Of a DNA stretch of 19,989 nucleotides, positions 13,241 to 19,989 are shown in pieces. This stretch comes from Thermoanaerobacterales bacterium. GTDB lineage: Bacteria > Bacillota > Thermosediminibacteria > Thermosediminibacterales > Tepidanaerobacteraceae. The stretch is from positions 1-19,989 of the forward strand of contig DUNY01000093.1 in NCBI GenBank assembly GCA_012839145.1, read 5' to 3'. A model generated the notes under the pieces. That model did not search any database. It saw only the letters and a list, made by a program, of their open reading frames with translations, and was not told where the DNA came from. The first letter of the stretch is position 1. Each line of letters opens with the position of its first letter. Both the position numbers and the translations under genes were made by a program.

Positions 13241-14245
13241 TTACTTACACGCTACAAGGCGGCATAACTCCTTTGCCATTTCCGCAGTCGTAGCACTGCC
13301 GCCTAGGTCGGGAGTAAGGTAGCGTTTTTCTTTTAGCAGCCCATATACAGCCTTTTGTATTGATTGTGCAGCCTCATGCTCACCAAGAAATCTTAGCATT
13401 TCCACAGCTGATAAAAGTAAGGCCAATGGATTTGCTATATTCCTACCTGCAATATCCGGTGCACTTCCGTGGACCGCCTCAAATATCGTATAATCTTCGC
13501 CCACATTTATACCCGGGACGACGCCAAGGCCGCCTACTAAACCGGCACACAAGTCGGAAATGATGTCACCATAAAGATTTTCGGTGACAATAACATCAAA
13601 GTTTTGGGGCTGCTGCACCAGCTGCATGCAGGCATTGTCAACTATCATTTCATCGTATTGGATGTCCTTATATTGTTGAGCTGCCTTCCTGGTTTCTTCT
13701 AAAAAGAGCCCGTCGGATTTTTTCATGATATTGGCCTTATGGACGGCAGTGATCTTTTTTCGACGATTTTGACGGGCATATTCAAAGGCCTTATCCGCAA
13801 TTCTCCGACTTGCCTGCCGTGTTATAACTTTTATGGCCTCAACTCTATCCTCATTTATAACATTTTCTATACCGGCATAAAGGTCTTCGGTATTCTCTCT
13901 AAATATCACTATATCTATATCTTTATATAAAGTGGTTATCCCCGGCAGGGATTTCACCTGCCTTATGTTGGCATAAAGGTCAAAAGTCTGCCGCAAAGTT
14001 ACACTGATGCTTTTAAAACCTTTGGCCACATGGGTTGTCACCGGGCCCTTTAGAGCTACTTTATTGACTTTAATGCTGTCAATCACTGACTGAGGAAGAG
14101 GATTGCCGCACTCCTCCAAGGCTGTCTGTCCTACCTGCTGCAAATCCCACTGCACCGCAACTCCCGCAGCATCTACTACAGTCTTTACGGCTTCAGTGAT
14201 TTCCAGGCCGATACCGTCGCCGGGAATCAAGGTTATGTTATACAT
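13241..14245 (-). CDS. icd: NAD-dependent isocitrate dehydrogenase family enzyme
   Basis: Oxidative decarboxylase of the isocitrate/isopropylmalate dehydrogenase family, 334 residues. FRENTEDLYAGIE (about 115-127) is the isocitrate-type substrate loop, unlike the RELTGGIYFG loop of isopropylmalate dehydrogenases. ISVTLRQTFDLYANIR (80-95) and YGDIISDL (225-232) supply substrate and metal ligands. HGSAPDIAGRNIANP (259-273), with Asp at 264, is the NAD-type cofactor loop, not the Lys-Tyr of NADP enzymes. Homoisocitrate as substrate cannot be excluded. ATG at 14245 is chosen because GGGAGGG lies 6 nt before it; a GTG at 14263 lacks this. The start overlaps the aconitase gene by 8 nt, so translation is coupled. 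Last gene of the operon. Confidence 0.85.
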   Translation of the reverse strand: MYNITLIPGDGIGLEITEAVKTVVDAAGVAVQWDLQQVGQTALEECGNPLPQSVIDSIKVNKVALKGPVTTHVAKGFKSISVTLRQTFDLYANIRQVKSLPGITTLYKDIDIVIFRENTEDLYAGIENVINEDRVEAIKVITRQASRRIADKAFEYARQNRRKKITAVHKANIMKKSDGLFLEETRKAAQQYKDIQYDEMIVDNACMQLVQQPQNFDVIVTENLYGDIISDLCAGLVGGLGVVPGINVGEDYTIFEAVHGSAPDIAGRNIANPLALLLSAVEMLRFLGEHEAAQSIQKAVYGLLKEKRYLTPDLGGSATTAEMAKELCRLVACK

Positions 14246-16172
14246 GGCATGCCCTCCCCCCACTCTTCATATAGTTTATATATCCTCCGCAAAGTAGTAT
14301 CTCTTTTTCCCGATCTGTTACTTCCAAAAGTAGTTTTATGCTTTTGCCGGTGCTTTTGTTCAGAGCATAGATCTCATTGCCCTGTTTTAGCTGTTTCACA
14401 AGATCCTTAATTTCGATTTCATCAAAGGAGTTTATTTCCGAATCCTTCGGGTTTTTAAAAACCAGAGGTATAATTCCCGTATTTATAAGGTTTGCCTTAT
14501 GGATCCGGGCAAAAGACTTTGCAAAAACCGCCTTTATACCAAGATAAAGGGGGACCAAGGCCGCATGCTCCCTACTGGAACCCTGGCCATAGTTTTCCCC
14601 GGCTACGATAAACCCACCACCGCTTTTTCGACAGTTTTCCGAAAAATCCGGGTCCACACCTGAAAAACAATACTGGGAAAGATGGGGTATGTTGGACCTG
14701 TAGGGAAGGAGTTTTGCCCCTGAAGGCATTATGTGGTCAGTGGTTATGTTATCCCCTACTTTTAAAACCACTTTTTTGCTTATATTATCAGCCGGTGGAG
14801 TATTTAGGGGGAATGGCTTTATATTAGGCCCTTTGATAACTTGCTTATTAAGGTTTTCTTCGGGGGGTAAAACCATGTTATCATTTATATAAGAAATCTC
14901 CTCCACCGGCTCAAAGATATGCGATTCAAGAATCGATGGATCAGTAATCTTGCCGTACAATGCCGATACCGCAGCAGTTTCCGGACTTACAAGATAAACC
15001 TTTGCCGATTTGGTACCGCTTCTTCCCTCAAAATTCCGGTTAAAAGTGCGAAGGGATACCCCATCGGACTCCGGTGCCTGCCCCATTCCTATACAGGGGC
15101 CACAGCCACTTTCCAAAATCCGTGCGCCGGAAGCAATTAAATCCTTTAATTCACCGGTCATGGCAAGTTTGGTCAACACCTGTTTGGAACCCGGTGAAAC
15201 AACAAGGCTCACATCGGGATGAACCTTTTTACCCTTAAGTATCCGGGCAACAGTCACTAAATCTTTATAAGAAGAATTTGTGCAGCTGCCAATGGCTACC
15301 TGAGTTATCTTGGTACCTTCCAGTTCATTTATTGGCTTTACATTATCAGGACTGTGGGGGCAGGCAACCATTGGAGTTATTTTCGAAAGGTCAACTGTTA
15401 TTACTTCATCATATTTCGCATCTTCATCCGGACCTAGCTCTACAAAATCTTCTTCCCGACCCTGAAGTTTTAAATACTCTAGGGTATTATCATCCGACGG
15501 AAAGATGGAAGTGGTAGCTCCCAATTCTGCACCCATATTTGTAATGGTAGCCCTTTCCGGCACTGAAAGGTGTTTTACACCCTCTCCGGTGTATTCAAAT
15601 ACTTTTCCCACACCGCCTTTGACCGTAAGCTTTCCAAGGATGTAGAGAATAACATCCTTAGCCGTAGCTGGATGTTTTAGCTTTCCTTTCAAAATGACAT
15701 TACACACTTTTGGCATAGTCATGGAATATGTGGCAGTAGCCATGGCTATGGCCACATCCAGCCCGCCGGCGCCGATGGCAAGACTGCCAATACCGCCGGC
15801 AGTAGGCGTATGGCTGTCAGAACCTACCAATGTCCAGCCGGGTTTTGCAAAACGCTCCAGCTGCACCTGATGACAGATACCGTTGCCAGGCCGGGAAAAA
15901 TGTATGCCATATTTGCCCGCAACGGTTTTTATATATAAATGGTCATCGGCATTTTCAAAACCGGTCTGCAGCATATTATGATCCACATAAGCTACTGAAA
16001 GTTTTGTCTTTACCTTTTCCACATCCATGGCCTCAAGCTGCAGGTAGACCATGGTTCCGGTGGAGTCTTGGGTAAGTGTGGAGTCTACGGATATCTCTAT
16101 CTCTTTACCCGGTTCCATAGACCCTGAAATAAGATGCTTACTGATAATCTTTTGTGTCAAATTCAATCCCAA
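14238..16172 (-). CDS. acn: Aconitate hydratase (aconitase / homoaconitase superfamily)
   Basis: Iron-sulfur dehydratase interconverting citrate and isocitrate, 644 residues, matching the shorter aconitase type found in Clostridia. The 4Fe-4S ligands are C297 in IGSCTNS and C357 and C360 in GCGPCIG. DSHTPTAGGIGSLAIGAGG (about 119-137) is a core motif. After a linker, the swivel domain carries GDNITTDHIMPSG and YGQGSSREHAAL with the substrate Arg. The start is TTG at 16172, with AGGGGG 8 nt upstream overlapping the stop of the preceding gene; the first residues MGLNLTQKIISKHL are the normal N-terminus. It lies between the NifV-like synthase (12-nt gap) and NAD-IDH (8-nt overlap). Homoaconitase activity remains possible. 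Confidence 0.92.
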   Translation of the reverse strand: MGLNLTQKIISKHLISGSMEPGKEIEISVDSTLTQDSTGTMVYLQLEAMDVEKVKTKLSVAYVDHNMLQTGFENADDHLYIKTVAGKYGIHFSRPGNGICHQVQLERFAKPGWTLVGSDSHTPTAGGIGSLAIGAGGLDVAIAMATATYSMTMPKVCNVILKGKLKHPATAKDVILYILGKLTVKGGVGKVFEYTGEGVKHLSVPERATITNMGAELGATTSIFPSDDNTLEYLKLQGREEDFVELGPDEDAKYDEVITVDLSKITPMVACPHSPDNVKPINELEGTKITQVAIGSCTNSSYKDLVTVARILKGKKVHPDVSLVVSPGSKQVLTKLAMTGELKDLIASGARILESGCGPCIGMGQAPESDGVSLRTFNRNFEGRSGTKSAKVYLVSPETAAVSALYGKITDPSILESHIFEPVEEISYINDNMVLPPEENLNKQVIKGPNIKPFPLNTPPADNISKKVVLKVGDNITTDHIMPSGAKLLPYRSNIPHLSQYCFSGVDPDFSENCRKSGGGFIVAGENYGQGSSREHAALVPLYLGIKAVFAKSFARIHKANLINTGIIPLVFKNPKDSEINSFDEIEIKDLVKQLKQGNEIYALNKSTGKSIKLLLEVTDREKEILLCGGYINYMKSGGRACHV

Positions 16173-16184
16173 CTGTATAGCCCC

Positions 16185-17336
16185 CTAAATTACATGTTTC
16201 ATGTGTTTATTGACGTATTCATAATATAGGTTTACAAGTTCTATATCGTTTAAAGGCCGCTTAAGCTCTACCGATGTTCTCCGAACACCTTCCAATATTG
16301 CTTTGGCTAAAATCTCATCGACGGATATGTTGTATTCCTCCAGTTTCTTCTTAATACCGGCCGTTCCCGAATGCTTACCAACTACAAAATGCCTGGTTAG
16401 GCCAACGTCTTCGGGATCAAACACCTCATAAGTCCTGGGGTTTTTCAAAGCTCCGTCCGCATGAATTCCCGATTCGTGAGTAAAAACGGCAGTACCCACT
16501 ATGGATTTCCAAGATGGCAAGTCTCGATTGGATGCATGGGCTACATATTCACAAAGTTCCCTGAGTTTCTGCGTCTTTTGGTCCATATTAAAATTCAGCA
16601 GATATTTTAAAGACATCACAATTTCCTCCAAAGCCGCATTCCCGGCTCGCTCACCCAAACCGTTAACAGTAACTCCCACATGAGTGGCCCCTGCATTTAC
16701 ACCGGCAATAGCATTGGCCGTGGCCATTCCGAAGTCGTCATGGGTATGCATTTCAATGTCTATGTCCACGGATTTTTTTATTCTAGCAATCCTATTATAT
16801 ATTTCCAGAGGAGTCATTACCCCCACTGTATCACAGTATCTAACCCGATCGGCTCCCGCTTCTTTAGCCTCTCTTATGAACTCAAGTAAAAACTCCTCAT
16901 CACTGCGGCTTGCATCTTCTGCATTAGCGGAAACATATACCCCTTCTTTTTTGGCATACTCCACCGCTTTCACCATCCGCTCCAAGACCTCTTCCCGAGT
17001 AGAGCGAAGCTTATCTTTTATATGCATATCAGAAGTTGCTATGGAGATAGCCACTGCATCAACACCGCAGCGCAAAGACTCCTGTATGTCTTTAATTACA
17101 GCCCGGTTCCACGCCATAATCCTAGCCTTTAAGCCTAGCTTGCAAATAGCTGTAACGGCTTCCTTCTCATCGCCGCCCATAACGGGAATCCCGGCTTCGA
17201 TCTCATCTACACCTATTTCATCCAGCATCCGGGCAATCTGGATTTTTTCTCGATTGGCAAAAACCACACCGGCGGTCTGTTCTCCATCTCTCAATGTTGT
17301 ATCCACCAGATAAATTTTTTGATTTCCCGTTTTCAT
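16185..17336 (-). CDS. NifV-like homocitrate synthase / candidate Re-citrate synthase
   Basis: Claisen-type acyltransferase of the isopropylmalate/homocitrate synthase (DRE-TIM) family, condensing acetyl-CoA with a 2-oxo acid. From ATG at 17336 (GAGGAGG 7 nt upstream) it has 383 residues, the NifV length. DTTLRDGEQTAGVVF (12-26) holds R16, D17 and E19. The metal ligands are H197 and H199 in MHTHDDFG, followed by NGLGERAGNAALEE (225-238) and HESGIHADG. The short form lacks the long LeuA regulatory domain. Motifs alone cannot separate homocitrate synthase from the Re-citrate synthases of anaerobes. Being first in an operon with aconitase and NAD-isocitrate dehydrogenase, and with no nif genes present, it more likely makes citrate for 2-oxoglutarate and glutamate. 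The frame stays open upstream to 17543, but that part has no SD. Confidence 0.8.
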   Translation of the reverse strand: MKTGNQKIYLVDTTLRDGEQTAGVVFANREKIQIARMLDEIGVDEIEAGIPVMGGDEKEAVTAICKLGLKARIMAWNRAVIKDIQESLRCGVDAVAISIATSDMHIKDKLRSTREEVLERMVKAVEYAKKEGVYVSANAEDASRSDEEFLLEFIREAKEAGADRVRYCDTVGVMTPLEIYNRIARIKKSVDIDIEMHTHDDFGMATANAIAGVNAGATHVGVTVNGLGERAGNAALEEIVMSLKYLLNFNMDQKTQKLRELCEYVAHASNRDLPSWKSIVGTAVFTHESGIHADGALKNPRTYEVFDPEDVGLTRHFVVGKHSGTAGIKKKLEEYNISVDEILAKAILEGVRRTSVELKRPLNDIELVNLYYEYVNKHMKHVI

Positions 17337-17360
17337 AAAACTTCCTCCTCTTGCGCTTTT

Positions 17361-17382
17361 GTATAATTGTATACGATTATAC
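17361..17382. promoter_or_regulatory. 22-bp near-perfect palindromic operator over the operon -10
   Basis: The arms GTATAAT and ATTATAC flank a central GTATAC; only one base pair per half (positions 8 and 15) breaks the symmetry. The -10 hexamer of the citrate-type operon lies inside one arm, so a bound dimer would block RNA polymerase. The central TTGTATACGA resembles sites of GntR-type repressors, but the regulator is not identified and no such gene is in the window. Confidence 0.65.
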
Positions 17383-17404
17383 ATGTTTATCAGAACTTCG
17401 TCAA
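17376..17404 (-). promoter_or_regulatory. Strong sigma-A promoter of the synthase-aconitase-IDH operon
   Basis: On the minus strand TTGACG (17404-17399) and TATAAT (17381-17376) are exactly 17 nt apart, with TG directly before the -10. This is the best promoter match in the window. Transcription would start near 17369, about 33 nt before the ATG. Confidence 0.85.
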
Positions 17405-17542
17405 GAGATTTTTTAATTTTTTTCATAAAATCTAGCAACTTTTTTCCACGTATTGCTGAACCCCTGACCCATATACGGAATTTTACCGGGATAAATATAA
17501 ATGACATTATCATAGAATAACTACACACAATCCTAAAAAGCA

Positions 17543-17571
17543 TTGACAGAAGTATTATCTTAATATACTAT
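17543..17571 (+). promoter_or_regulatory. Promoter of the padR-SEDS operon
   Basis: A perfect TTGACA (17543-17548) is followed after 17 nt by TACTAT (17566-17571, 4 of 6). It is divergent from the citrate-type operon promoter, about 140 bp away. Confidence 0.7.
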
Positions 17572-17606
17572 CAATACATAGTTATACGATGCATAGTAAT
17601 TCTATG
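17567..17606 (+). promoter_or_regulatory. Two inverted repeats, possible PadR operators
   Basis: ACTAT (17567-17571) and ATAGT (17578-17582) form one inverted repeat with a 6-nt gap that begins in the -10. CATAG (17592-17596) and CTATG (17602-17606) form a second with a 5-nt gap. Both share the ATAG half-site and lie between the promoter and the padR start, as expected for autoregulation by a PadR dimer. Confidence 0.45.
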
Positions 17607-17627
17607 TATGTTGGGGGTGAGCTTTCA

Positions 17628-17957
17628 TTGTTTGATAAAGAATTGCTCAAGGGAAGCACTGAGATTTTAATTCTCAGTCTGCTGAATCGAGAGCCAATGT
17701 ACGGCTACCAGATTATTAAGGAAGCGGAAAATAAGTCAGAAGGGGTTTTTCATTTCAAAGAAGGGACTTTGTATCCACTGCTTCATTCTTTAGAAGCCGA
17801 TGGATTTCTTAAATCCTATTGGTTAGAATACGAGGGTAGAAAAAGAAAATATTACCGTATCACTGCTACCGGAAAAAAGCATATGGAAAAAAAACTTGAA
17901 GAATGGAAAATTTTTAGCTCAGCTGTTAATAGAATCGTATTGGAGGGATGTATGTGA
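17628..17957 (+). CDS. PadR family transcriptional regulator
   Basis: A 109-residue winged-helix repressor of the small PadR type (PadR-s1). The start is taken as TTG at 17628, 8 nt after GGGGGTG; an ATG at 17589 would add an atypical 13-residue tail and would translate the operator. The family core is LKGSTEILILSLLNREPMYGYQIIKE, then the wing FKEGTLYPLLHSLEADGFLKS and GRKRKYYRITATGKKHM. A basic/acidic C-terminal helix serves dimerisation. Its stop overlaps the GTG of the next gene by 4 nt. PadR genes paired with HAAS-domain membrane proteins are a known arrangement, in which the regulator usually controls its own operon. The signal sensed is unknown. Confidence 0.9.
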   Translation: MFDKELLKGSTEILILSLLNREPMYGYQIIKEAENKSEGVFHFKEGTLYPLLHSLEADGFLKSYWLEYEGRKRKYYRITATGKKHMEKKLEEWKIFSSAVNRIVLEGCM

Positions 17958-19255
17958 AGGAGACTGAAAAACAAATTCAAGAATATATAGAAAGTGTGTG
18001 TAATGAGATCAAATATAGCGCCGTCCATCGGCAAATAAAAATAGAACTGGAAGATCATTTCACCGGACTTATTGAAGACTTATTAGCTCAGGGATTAAGC
18101 AAAGACGATGCCATACATAAAGCCTTAGAACAAATGGGGGATGCACAGCTCGTCGGCAAAGAACTTAACAGTATACATAAGCCTAAGCCTGACTGGTGGC
18201 TTTTGATTTTAACGATGTTTTTTGTAAACGTAGGTATAATATCCCTTTATACAATGAAGAAAGGCTCATTGCTTGCAAATCCCGGTTTTTTTGTAAAAAC
18301 CTTAATATATGTATTATTGGGCTTTGTCATCGCAATAGTGGCATATTATGCCGATTATAGGAAAATCAAACCTTTCTCCAAACATATTTATCTTGGAACA
18401 CTCTTCGTTTTAATAATCACCATGAGCTTTGGAAGTCTATCTAACGGAAAGCCCTATTTGACCATAGGAGGTCTGTCTATAGATATCGTAGGTATCAGTC
18501 CTCTTCTTTTTATGATAGCACTTTCAGGCCTTTACGATGGATGGAACTGGGATGAAATGAAAAATGCCCGCCTAGGTTTGGTATATGGTGCAATTCCGGC
18601 GGTTCTTTTACTCGTATCTTCTTCTGCTACAGCTTTTATCATCTATTTGCTGAGCTTCTTGATTTTACTTTATTCATCAAAGGCAAAACCCGCTTATATA
18701 TTAACAATAACCGGAGCCTGTTTGATGGTGTTTAGCCTTTGGATACTACAAGGGCCTCATAGAATAAATAGATTTTCAACTCTGCTTTACCTGCACAGAG
18801 ACCCTTTGGGAGCGGGTTATTTGAATAAGCAGCTAAACAAGGTTTTAAATTCCGCGGGTTTTCTAGGTCAGGGTCTCACTTTCAAGCCCGGAGTCTTACC
18901 GGAATTACACACGGATTTTATCTTCCCATATATAATTTATACTTTTGGATGGCTTTCCGGCATTGTTCTAATAGCAGGAGTTGTGGCTTTCATCATAAGA
19001 ATCCTACACATTGGGAAAACCGTAGAATCTTATGGCAAACTTCTTACAATAAGTTTCGCATCTATCTTTGCGACTCAATTTCTGTGGAACATATTTATGA
19101 CCCTAGGCCTTCTCCCCCTCGTTGGAATTAGCCTACCCTTTATAAGTTACGGGGGTTCACAGCTTGTAGCCAACATGCTGGCTATCGGTATCCTATCCAG
19201 CATCTGCGGTAAAAAAAATGCCGGTGTAGACTCTCAAGTGCCCGACATTGTTTGA
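17954..19255 (+). CDS. FtsW/RodA/SpoVE (SEDS) family protein with N-terminal HAAS (permease-prefix) domain
   Basis: GTG at 17954 (GGAGGG 6 nt upstream, GTGA overlap with padR) gives 433 residues; an ATG at 17948 abuts the SD. Residues 1-76 form a helical HAAS or permease-prefix domain (EYIESVCNEIK, IKIELEDHFTGLIEDLL, AIHKALEQMGDAQLVG). From about 80 on there are some ten membrane segments of the SEDS peptidoglycan glycosyltransferase family, which polymerise lipid II. Supporting motifs are GFLGQGL, LPELHTDFIF with the expected catalytic Asp (D321) and LPFISYGGSQL (394-404). It differs from FtsW and RodA: G313 stands where E. coli FtsW has E289, and YTFG replaces the usual GEELG. No class B PBP partner lies next to it. 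Regulation by the coupled PadR is likely. Activity not certain. Confidence 0.85.
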   Translation: MKETEKQIQEYIESVCNEIKYSAVHRQIKIELEDHFTGLIEDLLAQGLSKDDAIHKALEQMGDAQLVGKELNSIHKPKPDWWLLILTMFFVNVGIISLYTMKKGSLLANPGFFVKTLIYVLLGFVIAIVAYYADYRKIKPFSKHIYLGTLFVLIITMSFGSLSNGKPYLTIGGLSIDIVGISPLLFMIALSGLYDGWNWDEMKNARLGLVYGAIPAVLLLVSSSATAFIIYLLSFLILLYSSKAKPAYILTITGACLMVFSLWILQGPHRINRFSTLLYLHRDPLGAGYLNKQLNKVLNSAGFLGQGLTFKPGVLPELHTDFIFPYIIYTFGWLSGIVLIAGVVAFIIRILHIGKTVESYGKLLTISFASIFATQFLWNIFMTLGLLPLVGISLPFISYGGSQLVANMLAIGILSSICGKKNAGVDSQVPDIV

Positions 19256-19289
19256 AACAGACTTTTTTCTACAAATTCTCATGAATAAT

Positions 19290-19322
19290 GTGAATAATGG
19301 GGGACGGGTACATTTTATTCAC
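19290..19322. repeat. Short inverted-repeat element with GGGGACGGGTACATT core
   Basis: GTGAATAA (19290-19297) and TTATTCAC (19315-19322) are perfect inverted repeats around a GGGGACGGGTACATT core. The core resembles REP-type elements mobilised by RAYT (TnpA-REP) transposases, by memory. It overlaps the stop codon of the metallophosphoesterase remnant. No transposase is in the window. Confidence 0.4.
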
Positions 19323-19580
19323 TTTGAAAAGTTACCACAACGATTTCCGGCCTGTTAAATATTCTTATGGATATTATGGCCGAGGCCTCTGCTTATAATC
19401 ATCGTTGATTGATTTTGTGTGTAAGCACCGCTTTTGTACTTTGGAAACAGGCCTTGAACCGGCGCTACCAGTCCCCCCGATAAAAGGGAACCAAAATTGC
19501 CCTCCATGAGCATGACCATGCCTCTGATTTCCGAAAACATAGTAAACCGGAGCGTTTTCCATTATGCTCGTAATATACAC
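19315..19580 (-). pseudogene. Decayed metallophosphoesterase (C-terminal remnant)
   Basis: Three successive reading frames on the minus strand together spell the C-terminal part of a calcineurin-like metallophosphoesterase. The first frame gives APVYYVFGN, then HGHAHGGQFWFPFIGG (metal ligands of the GHxHGGQ motif). After a run of six G at 19473-19478 the second frame gives GLVAPVQGLFPKYKSGAY and TMIISRGLGHN. After about 19369 the third gives IRIFNRPEIVVVTF and a stop at 19315. In intact relatives about a hundred residues separate the GN(H) and GH(x)HGGQ motifs, so there is also an internal deletion, and the N-terminal metal site is missing. It follows directly on the 73-aa gene, to which it may once have been an operon partner. 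Confidence 0.75.
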
Positions 19581-19592
19581 AGACAATAAAAC

Positions 19593-19814
19593 CTACTCTT
19601 TGGGTTCGCTTTTAGATTCAAGTGTTTTGATTCGTGCTTCTAACTCTTCAGTTTTTGTCTCTTGATGTATAAACGCCGTGATTAGAATAGCAATAATAAA
19701 TGCAACAAAAATAAGAATTGCCCAGAAGTTCTCAAAAATAAGTATTCCACCAAAAAAAAGAAAGATATAGCACAGTATAAGGCTTATTGCAAATGTTCCA
19801 AGAAAATTCTTCAT
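19593..19814 (-). CDS. Small two-TM membrane protein
   Basis: A 73-residue protein with a strong SD (AAGGAGG, 8 nt before the ATG). Two hydrophobic segments cover about residues 5-24 and 28-49, followed by a charged helical tail (about 50-73, with heptad-like KTEELEARIKTLES) likely in the cytoplasm. No family is recognised; the architecture is that of many small envelope or phage-shock-like proteins. A TATAAT with a poor -35 lies upstream on the minus strand within the 19815-19989 gap, where nothing else was found. A metallophosphoesterase remnant follows at once. Confidence 0.65.
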   Translation of the reverse strand: MKNFLGTFAISLILCYIFLFFGGILIFENFWAILIFVAFIIAILITAFIHQETKTEELEARIKTLESKSEPKE

Positions 19815-19989
19815 TAACTATTCCTCCTTAACCTACAGAAAATATAAGTAATCCTAGTTTCCTTTTAATGGAGAACAACAAAATTGCTGAGCAATCCCAT
19901 ATAAATATTATAGTAACCCTTAAGGCTATTTCTCACTGATATTAATAGTATACTTTTGCCGTGGTAAGAGCTCCCCAAGACTGTCCAGT

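Noticed and set aside
16684..17313. 209-codon plus-strand frame opposite the NifV-like gene
   Set aside because: It is antisense to a well-supported enzyme, is biased toward Ser/Ala/Ile as expected of a mirrored frame, and has no ribosome binding site.
16185..17336. Nitrogenase-associated homocitrate synthesis
   Set aside because: The enzyme resembles NifV, but no nif genes occur and the operon encodes aconitase and IDH, which FeMo-cofactor synthesis does not need.
16185..17543. Extended N-terminus of the NifV-like protein starting at 17543
   Set aside because: The additional 69 residues would cover the promoter, operator and SD, and are not part of the family; ATG at 17336 with GAGGAGG is clearly better.
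1..19989. CRISPR array, prophage, tRNA/rRNA genes or intact insertion sequence
   Set aside because: No regularly spaced repeats, phage structural genes, clover-leaf-like sequences or transposase motifs were seen on either strand by reading alone.

Overview
The window looks like a chromosomal segment of a low-to-moderate GC Gram-positive anaerobe of the Bacillota, most likely class Clostridia. Support comes from AGGAGG-type ribosome binding sites, frequent GTG and TTG starts, sigma-A-like promoters, a CBS/DRTGG family II pyrophosphatase, YlmH, a Gmad2 lipoprotein, and a NifV-like/aconitase/NAD-IDH gene set typical of anaerobes that make glutamate without a complete TCA cycle. No rRNA, tRNA, CRISPR array, transposase or phage structural gene was seen. 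The species cannot be named from this sequence.

Layout. (1) 1-3451, minus strand: a catabolic-looking operon of threonine dehydratase, M20 amidohydrolase, DUF3100 membrane protein and a second membrane protein cut by the window edge. Its long 5' region holds several SD-led mini-ORFs and an imperfect 25-bp direct repeat. (2) 3951-5570, plus strand: CBS-domain pyrophosphatase, followed by a gap with a REP-like palindrome. (3) 6022-7677, plus strand: secreted alkaline phosphatase with a possible PhoP-type direct repeat and a clear terminator. (4) 7741-10594, minus strand: spermidine-synthase-like methyltransferase-fold protein, Gmad2 lipoprotein, PlsC-type acyltransferase and YlmH. (5) 10948-12246, minus strand: DUF362 protein with a four-cysteine C-terminal domain and a 13-codon upstream ORF. 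(6) 12584-13062, minus strand: a two-gene unit of a 36-aa peptide and a coiled-coil, tail-anchored protein, not in the usual family lists. (7) 13241-17336, minus strand: NifV-like/Re-citrate synthase, aconitase and NAD-IDH. These three are tightly coupled and driven by a near-consensus promoter whose -10 lies in a 22-bp near-perfect palindrome. (8) 17628-19255, plus strand: PadR regulator coupled by a 4-nt overlap to a HAAS-SEDS (FtsW/RodA-like) protein. (9) 19315-19814, minus strand: a decayed metallophosphoesterase behind a small two-TM protein.

How the genes may work together. The first operon looks like uptake, hydrolysis and deamination of an N-acylated or peptidic amino acid. The citrate-type operon would convert acetyl-CoA and oxaloacetate to 2-oxoglutarate. 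Alkaline phosphatase and pyrophosphatase both release phosphate. The most unusual items are the PadR/HAAS-SEDS pair, whose SEDS domain has glycine at the position of E. coli FtsW E289, the multi-mini-ORF leader ahead of the dehydratase operon, the 36-aa/coiled-coil pair, and the operator-promoter of the citrate operon. Start sites were reassigned in several genes from ribosome-binding-site position, as stated in each entry. All family assignments come from reading motifs, not from database searches.
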